Below are positions 1-9,500 of a DNA stretch of 64,000 nt, piece by piece. A model generated the notes under the pieces. It made no database searches. It saw nothing but the letters and a program-made list of their open reading frames with translations, and was not told the origin of the DNA. This stretch comes from Hyalella azteca (taxonomy: Eukaryota > Arthropoda > Malacostraca > Amphipoda > Hyalellidae). Each line of letters starts with the position of its first letter. Positions within the stretch are counted from its first letter, which is position 1. The stretch spans positions 329,070 through 393,069 of the forward strand of contig NW_025938055.1 of assembly GCF_000764305.2 (NCBI RefSeq). The letters are read 5' to 3'. The translations under genes and the position numbers were made by a program.

Positions 1-286
1 TGTGTCGTTTTATGTGGTCTACAAGGGCGTTTTAAAATCAATCCAGAGCAACTGAAACGAGTTTTTAACTTGAAGATATTTTCCTCGCTCACTCCCTTCA
101 CACTTCCAAACATTATTCAGCTAGAAAGGATCAGGAATTAATTAACAGGTTTATAGCTTCATCAATTACTGATGTATTTGTTTCACCAGGCACCCCATTT
201 AAATAATTATCCCTGGTTTTACAGGTATTCAAGTTTTAGTCATAAATAATTTTCTTTATATAATTGGCTCCCCATTCAAATTATTA
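1..286 (+). other. Intron upstream of exon A
   Basis: AT-rich sequence with no exon recognised. The preceding Side exon lies outside the window. Confidence 0.5.
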
Positions 287-562
287 TGATATTATTTTAT
301 TATTATAATATACTCTTATAATATGATATGTTTTCATCAGTTATTGATGTTGTTGATATCCTGGGCACCTCAGGAGTCCCCGGACAACACCTCGAGCACA
401 AGCATCCTACACCCCCAGCCCTCCTAATATTATTTTATTATTATAATATACTCTTATAATAGGATATGTTTTCATCAGTTATTGATGTTGTTGATATCCT
501 GGGCACCTCAGGAGTCCCCGGACAGCACCTCGAGCACAAGCATCCTACACCTCCAGCCCTCC
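287..562 (+). repeat. 138-bp tandem duplication of intron end plus exon A start (2 copies)
   Basis: Positions 287-424 and 425-562 align with few differences, for example GGACAACACC against GGACAGCACC. Each copy holds the acceptor region and the first exon A codons. The unit is 46 codons long, so the frame is kept, but copy 1 meets TAA right after its exon part and has no donor. Copy 1 is therefore a decoy acceptor or dead exon fragment and copy 2 is the working one. Confidence 0.85.
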
Positions 563-3500
563 GCCGCCGACGACGGCCTGCGCGTGTCCTGCCGCGCCAC
601 CAACGCCCTGCTAGGACCTGCCTTCGCCCTCGAGGATAGCGTCCGTATTACCGTCCTTTGTGAGTCCTGCGAGGATAGCGTCCGTATTACCGTCCTTTGT
701 GAGTCCTGCGAGGATAGCGTCCGTATTACCGTCCTTTGTGAGTCCTGCGAGGATAGCGTCCGTATTACCGTCCTTTGTGAGTCCTGCGAGGATAGCGTCC
801 GTATTACCGTCCTTTGTGAGTCCTGCGAGGATAGCGTCCGTATTACCGTCCTTTGTGAGTCCTGCGAGGATAGCGTCCGTATTACCGTCCTTTGTGAGTC
901 CTGCGAGGATAGCGTCCGTATTACCGTCCTTTGTGAGTCCTGCGAGGATAGCGTCCGTATTACCGTCCTTTGTGAGTCCTGCGAGGATAGCGTCCGTATT
1001 ACCGTCCTTTGTGAGTCCTGCGAGGATAGCGTCCGTATTACCGTCCTTTGTGAGTCCTGCGAGGATAGCGTCCGTATTACCGTCCTTTGTGAGTCCTGCG
1101 AGGATAGCGTCCGTATTACCGTCCTTTGTGAGTCCTGCGAGGATAGCGTCCGTATTACCGTCCTTTGTGAGTCCTGCGAGGATAGCGTCCGTATTACCGT
1201 CCTTTGTGAGTCCTGCGAGGATAGCGTCCGTATTACCGTCCTTTGTGAGTCCTGCGAGGATAGCGTCCGTATTACCGTCCTTTGTGAGTCCTGCGAGGAT
1301 AGCGTCCGTATTACCGTCCTTTGTGAGTCCTGCGAGGATAGCGTCCGTATTACCGTCCTTTGTGAGTCCTGCGAGGATAGCGTCCGTATTACCGTCCTTT
1401 GTGAGTCCNGCGATACATAGACAAGCGATGCATAGACAAGCGATACATAGACAAGCGATACATAGACAAGCGATACATAGACAAGCGATACATAGACAAG
1501 CGATGCATAGACAAGCGATACATAGACAAGCGATACATAGACAAGCGATACATAGACAAGCGATACATAGACAAACGATACATAGCACTTTGTCCATGTG
1601 CAGCGAAACATGCATATTAGGTAGATAAAGTCATCCATATGGCTATGCTGTATGCTTGCTTTTTAGGTCCTTGCGTGGGTAATCCTGATCAAGTTTGACC
1701 ATGAATAAATGAGTATCCTTTATACGTGCAAGAAGCGTGTTTCTGTTTAGACAAAAGGATCCTTTGATTCCATTAATTTTTCTAATCCTGGACATAATGA
1801 GAGAAACAAAAGGTTCGCTTCTTCTCCTTCGTGAGTTAAAATATTTGTAAATGGATTGAATTCGATATCATTTCATGCAATATCTATGAATGAATTACAT
1901 AAGAATTCATCTTCATCATGCGTTCAACATTTACGAACAAAATACGTACGACTTCATAGTTTTCATGGCTTTTATATTAATAAACGAAGTTAAAATTTCA
2001 TTTTTTGTTTGATATTTGCACACTCGGTGCGATGAATCCTAGAAAATGAACTCGCTACTGAAATAAACGTGCAAAATTACTTTATAATGAGTACGGATTT
2101 TCTTAGAGTCACTTCTAACAGAAAAGTTTACTTTACTTATTAAAAAATAGAACAAATTTACTTACCCCATTTGATATTTAAAAATTTTCGTGCTCTAATT
2201 CCAATATTACAGGACTTCGTAAAAATACTTAGGCACAAATTCAACATGTATTTAAACAGCAACTGCAAAAAAATGTCATTTTCGAATTATTTTTTAATTT
2301 GAACTGCAAGCTATTCAGCTATTCAGAGGCAAATACAACAGACTCGCTTGATGTCACTGTTCTATTATGTAATGATACTAATATTTCGCATCTTCATGAT
2401 ACAGGTTTTGCTTAAATTCGTGAAACTACTATGAAAAAAATATTTACGGAGACGGCTTTTCCATAAAATCCTGCTCTTCCATTAGTTTATGACAGCTCTT
2501 CCATAAAATATAATAATTCATTCAAAATCAAAGTTAACGCTGGAAAGAGAGTCTTTCAGTGCACCAGTGGATGTCATTAAAATCAATTACCTCGCATAAT
2601 CCCTTCAAGTACAAATGCATCAGATGTCAAGCTTCGCTAGCGGCAAAAATCATTATCTGTAAATCCGATTAGAGTTTAGAATTAATTTCATAACGAACGT
2701 TGCAAAGAGCAAATAAATTCTAAAGGGAGCTAACTAATAGGGTTCGTGTTTGTAATTTTCTTGTCCTTGGCATGTTTTCGTACCATGTTAAATAATAAAT
2801 ATAAATAACTATATTTAATGAATTATAAATAAACCTGGTATAAATTTGGGTTTTGGCATATAACAAGAAAATTTTATATACATTCTATTTGTATAAGAAT
2901 CTTTTTTGATTTCCATTTTTATCTATTTATAGTGTTTTGAGTCATGAATATTAAATTAGTTTGCAGTTAATAATTCAGTTAAAAATTATAAAGAAATGAA
3001 TTTATCTCAGAATATTCCATGTGAAAAAATGATATTACAAATGGAAAAAATCCTTCTGATTTAACTTTATTTAACAGGAATTTGATTTTTCATTGTGATA
3101 GGTCCAAGTGCTGTGTCACAACATTACAATCATTTTTCAGTATTTAGAACTATCCAAACACGGAGCCTAATAAAACCTTCTTACTCCACGATTTTTATTA
3201 CGCAGAATCACAAACAAATTTCCAGAAACTGACATGCAAATGAGTTTTTATCTCCTCGTCCTAGATTCCCCACGAGTGTCGTTACGTCTCTCTCCTTTGC
3301 TGAACATCTCCAACATCAACGAGAACGATGACGTGTTCCTGGACTGTGATGTGATGGCCAATCCTGCCGTCACTTTACTCAAGTGGCACCATAATGTGAG
3401 AGCCTTCTTGTTCGGCGCAGCCTGCTTACTTGGGCTGAAGCTCATCTAACTTCTGATTATTATTATGATATTTACGAAATATTTTAGATTACTTACTCCT

Positions 3501-6500
3501 AGTGAGTATATCTCTGTATTATATTTACTTACCTGCGCGGGACTGCAGTAAGAACAATTGCTCTTCTGTAGACAGCTCGTTAGGATTTTGCTGCAAGTAG
3601 GATTCAGTTAGACTGGGATTTTTTTTTTGTCTGGAAGGAGGGAGCTGAAGAACTGCCGTGTGTAAATGTGTGTGAAACTAGCGGAATCTCCGTGGAAGTG
3701 TAACATATGTGGAATTTTCACATTTAATTTATGGCACAAATTATCAAATGAAAGTGGAAATAAATCCATTAATATCCATACGGATCCATAAATTCATTCA
3801 TTTCCTGCCAAATTATAAAATTTGTTCATACGATAATCAACTTACCAGAAAAATAACTTACAGGCCAAGCAATCAAGCACAAAAAATTCAAACTCTCCCA
3901 ACTCGAACTGACCGTGCACTGAATACTACAATGTTGAAAATGCTCGTTCAAAAGGCATAAACAAAACCGCGTAAAATGCATTGATAACTTTTGCTGCCTC
4001 TATTACCTATCGTTACTTATCTGACATTGTGATTATGATATAACCTAAAGGTTATGATTTAAATTACAGATTAAATTTTATAACCTCACAATTTATAACT
4101 CCTCTTTCAACATACGCCAGCGATTTCTTCCTCCAGCTGCAAAGAAATTCTTAACGGATGGCCTTGATTATAATTTCCGCTTCATTTCATTCAAACTTGT
4201 TCCTGAATGATTGACGTTCCCATTTAGGACTTGTCTAAATCTGAAAAATTACGAGCAACTCGAAATTATCTCTCTCAAATTGTCCAGAAAGAATATGTAC
4301 GAAATTTTCCATATAATCGTATCGGACTCAAGAATTTGATGCGATTTACAAATATTCTTGTATTGCTAACCTGCTCAGTTATGGATTTTGTAATTTTGAT
4401 AATTATTATTGAACGTGTTTCAAGCTTTTAAATTTGAATGCAAGAGGACTCACCACAAAAAAAATCATTTCGTTAGCTAATATCATCGTCAGTAAGATGG
4501 ATGGATCTCTAATCGAACGATAAGCTTTAATATCGAATATTGAAGTTTAAACTCGTTTTGAAGACTTGTGACATAATCTCGAAGCTGGACATCTTGGATG
4601 CGGCTAGAAACTTGATGAAGTTCCTTTCACTTTTTTTAATTTCGAAGAAGAGTTGTGCTTCTCACCTATAACACATAATTTATGGTCAGTTTTAGTCGAT
4701 CGAATAGACAGTTGAGTAAAACGGGTTCGCTTCATGTAAGAAATACGTAATGCAGTCAAATTATCGTCGCAAACTTTTTATCCTTATGAATATCAGTCAC
4801 TTGGAAATGAAATTGTCTCGAAAATTGATTGGCATCGGCAATCGTCATATGACGGAGGCAATCACTCACGCTAAGAGATCTTTATAGCATAAACTATAAA
4901 TATTACTCAACGTCAGCGGATCCAAGATTTCGCGTTTTATTTCTAGAAAAATTTCCCCTGTATGTAAAAATCTACTGGAATCACGAAGACAGAATTTCTA
5001 AGAAGTTTTTATTTCCATCGTAGTCACTGTTGTGTGTCAAGGGACACCTCAGTGGCAGCGGAAAATCTTGCTTCACTGCATGTCAGCCCGGACCCTAAAA
5101 ATGATGCATGGACTAATGAAATGCACGACATTTTTCAGTGCCGTCAAGCTTTACGAGGTAACAAAGAGGAGAACATCGTTGCAGCAGTTCATAATATTTG
5201 CATATTTGTCTTTCTTTTCACCGTAGTCACTCCGGTGTGCCGAGGGAACTCTGTGGCTGAGGAAAACCTTGCTTCCCTGGAATTGAGCCCGGACGCTGTC
5301 GACGCTCGAGGCCTCATTTCCAGCGCCAAGGATAACACAAACTCCATTAGGAGCGACACTAGCGACTCTAGTGACACCGACGCTATTGATTTGGACGCAA
5401 GTGATGGTGACACCGCGGCACCGAAGATCTATGGCACCGGAGTCGGTGTGGCTGTCAACATCACTTGTTCTGTCGACGCTCATCCCAAGCCCCACACGTT
5501 CACCTGGTCTCTCAACGCCACCTCGCAGGAGCAGGTCTCTTATCGAATTTGCTTTCCATCATGAAAATAAAAAAGAGGTCCAAAAAATAAAAAAGATTCT
5601 CTGGTCTTCAATCGAATTTATATTAGATTACAACTTTAGCCAGACTATATCAGTATTAAAAAAATAGATGCATCTGCCTAAGAAATGCATGAAAATGTTC
5701 AGCGCAATCCAGTTTCAAACAGTAAAAAAGTTGAGGACATCGTAGCAGCAATTCATGAATTTTACATCTATGTTTGATAAATCCTGTTCAGTGTTAGACT
5801 GGACGCAGCAAAACAATAAGTTGCTCTGCGTGTGGTAGTAATTCTCATTTCCTAGATCACAGAAATTGAACACTCCTCACCCTGAGCCCATTCATTCTTT
5901 TCCTCTTGGATCGACCAAGGAAAAAAGCAACGATTCAATTTTTTATTCTTTCCGATTCATGTTCAAAATACATAAAATTAGCACCAACTGTCATCATATT
6001 CTCCGACAGCGAATCTTTTCCCTTTTTTCCCCGCAATCACAATCAGCAGGAAACGAATTGGAACCAAGATTTCATTTGTCAGATTTTGAGATTTTATTCA
6101 TCGAATTTTTAGATTTTATTTATTGAATTTTTAGATTTTTTTATCGGATTTTTAGATTTTATTTATCGGATTTTTAGATTTAATTTATCGTATATTTATA
6201 TTGACTTAGTATTTTATTATTATTTACCTATTTTATCGCAGTCGCAGCCTGCAGACGACTCACTGCGGCGTCACCACCAGACCAGGGCGCCTAACAGGAG
6301 CCGTACGAGCACCGCAAGCTACGGCAGCTCCAGCAACCTGCTCACATACACGCCTCACACCTCGCACGAGTTCGGCACTCTGCTGTGCTGGGCACAGAAC
6401 GATGTCGGACGGCAAGCTGACCCTTGTGTCTTCCAGGTACCAATTATGTACACTCAGAAAAATAATGCTGGGCACAGAACGATGTTGGACGGCAAGCAGA

Positions 6501-9500
6501 CCCTTGTGTTTTCCAGGAACGAATTATACACGCTCAGAAAAATATATGAGTCATGTTTTTTAAATAGTGACACACTTTCTGCTCGTAGCCCTGTAACGCA
6601 CTTATGTTAAGTGCAAACTTGGTGGGGTGTTTGCAGACCAAGAGTGCATCTCTGTTTCCGCGCACGCTTATTTCCGGTATCATTTAACGCCAGCGTGACT
6701 GATGGTATCATTAAGAGTTAGTATTAGTAAATTTCTGTGTCATCTGTACCAGTAAATTTGAAAAGAATCAATCAATCAAATATATTCAATCTCCATGAAG
6801 ATATTTGAGTTTCTTCCAGTAAAAGGTGAATTTTTCAAAGAAAACCAATCGAATTATTGCAGCGCCTGCCAAATGTCTGAGTTGCGCTCCGTCTTAAGCA
6901 AGTGAGGAGGTTCCCTGGTCACACTCCGATTTTTCGCATCGACCAAAATATTGACAAATTTAATTTAAACTTTCTTCGACGTCCCATTTGACACTTTCCT
7001 GCTTCCCACCCGTGATGGCTGCCAAACTCTGCGACATGAGATAAAATAATCCGTTAAAATATACAAAGCTTCGTATTTATATCAAAGAAGTCGCTATAAA
7101 TCTAAAACGTCGTATTTATAGCGACGAGGTCATTTCTACTAGAATATTTCATGCATTTAATACTGAAAATATACATTTTGATGTTTACATTTCAAGTGTT
7201 GCAAAAATCTTCATTTGTTTAACAATAAAGAATGTAAATTCTAAACATATAATTTATTAAATAAAAATGCAACTAACGAATTATAATTAATTTAATATAT
7301 AAAAATAATTCAAGTAAGATAATATTATATATTTTTAATCAAAATTTTAAGCATATATAATAATAATAATTATTACCATATAGTGTAATTTATATTATAA
7401 TAAATTATTTATAAGTAATAAATAATTTAATAATACTCATAAATTGATTTTAAGAAATGAAAATAAATAAATATTGTATATTAATTTATATACAGTTTAC
7501 CAAACGACATTTATCCTCTGATAACCTTCTTATCGAGTTGCCAACGCCAGCAAGTAATATTGTAATACTTACTAAAAAAACGATCAAGAAAATTACTTAT
7601 AAAATGATTAGTCAGATTTTTAATCAAACTTGCATATAGGAACCTCTTTTGCAGGTCGATAACAATGAAAGAAAAATAATTTTCCCTCGTACAGGTGGTG
7701 CCAGCAAGCACCCCTGCCAGCGTACATAACTGCACAATTAACCAACACATAACTGCACAAATAATTTTTCCTCGTACAGGTGGTGCCAGCAAGCACCCCT
7801 GCCAGCGTACACAACTGCACAATTAACCAACACATGACTGCACAAATAATATTTTCCTCGTACAGGTGGTGCCAGCAAGCACCCCTGCCAGCGTACATAA
7901 CTGCACAGTGTCGCCGACCTCTCCCAGTTCCCCCAACACTTTGGTGCTGAGGTGCTTGCCAGGCTGGGACGGAGGGCTCGTCCAATCCTTCACTCTTAAA
8001 GTTATGGAAGGGAAAAACTTCTCCGCAAAATCCAGACTAAATGGACTTGGTCGGAACGATGCAGAGGATGGAAATATAGATGAATGGATCCGAGGCGGAT
8101 CAGTGCGATACATAAAAGATCAGCGCCAAACACCCGCGACCAAGTTGGACAGCTCGTCTCGAGGGGTCGAGGACAGTCGTCTACGGACGCCGCCCGCCGT
8201 CCTCACCGGCCAATCTTCTCCTCATTTCACGGTTTCTGGTCTTGCTGCTGGCCAGGAATATGTTCTTCAGGTCAGAACATGTTTTTATAGAAAAATTTCG
8301 TTCTGTCAATATGTCCTTTAGGTCAGAACATGTTTTGATGGAAAATTTTCGTTCCGTCAATATGTCCTTCAGGTGAGAACATGTTTTCATAGAAAAGTTT
8401 CGGTCCGCCAATATGTCCTTCAGGTGAGAACATGTTTTCATAGAAAATTTTCGTTCCGTAATATTTATGCTCATCTTATACTAAATGAAAACAACTTAAT
8501 TTCTAATAACTTATACCTGTGCTTCTAAGAAAAACATTTATTTTTTCAGTAATGTGAGAATTTTTATAGCGACGTCAATATTTTAACTATTAGCAACATT
8601 AATCATTTCCAATTTTGAGCCATACTTTCTGAAAAAAAGTTATCCATACAGAATTTCTAACAACTGTGAGAATGCGACAAACGATGCCTAATGGGAAAAG
8701 AATCCTTGCCTATCTCATTTTCCCTCCTTGTCTAATATTTTTTATTATTTGAGACGTAAATATTTAAATTACAATTTGTTATTTAGTGAAAATTTTTATT
8801 TTAAAAGACTATAATTTTCTTTTTTGATGTACCTCGGACAAAACCTTCCACAGCCTTGTAATTCATGTTGCTCAATACTTCCTCAGGCTCACAATACATT
8901 TTGTGCAATACTTCCTCTGGCTCGCTATACATTTTGTGCAATACTTCCTCTGGCTTGCTATATATTTAATGCAATACTTCATCTGGTTCCCAATACATTT
9001 AGTGCAATACACTTTCTCAGGCTTGCAAAACATTCAGTGCAATACTTTTTTTTCAGCCTAATATTTTGTGTGCGCAGGTATTCGCGAGCAACGCTCGAGG
9101 AGATTCGTCGCCGCTGATCGTGAACTATATGACGCCAATCGATGTAGCGGAAGGCCGCCTCAGCTCAGACACAGCTTACGCCAGTGCTGGAAATGGCGGT
9201 GGCAGCGCCATGGTTATTCTTGTGGTAGTCTTGGCTATTTTGGTTGTATTTGGTGGTATCGTGACAGCCGCAATCGTCATGCTCTTGCGACGTAAGAAAG
9301 AACACATGTTGCGGGCACAAAATGCAGACGAAGATGAAGAAGAAATCGATGATGACCATCGATTTAGAGCAACATCTCTCGCATCAGTTGCTGAGACTCA
9401 CGCCCCTGAAATTCAACCAGGCCAGACCGAAATGAGGGACCAGTTTGCCAGCGGCAACATCAGTGGCGGCTTTTGTGGCTCTAGCACGCCAACTTTTGAG

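Noticed and set aside
508..1638. Long open frames (up to 376 codons) on both strands
   Set aside because: They are read-through of the stop-free 39-bp and 15-bp arrays. Only the first part (to 659 or to a later donor) belongs to a real exon.
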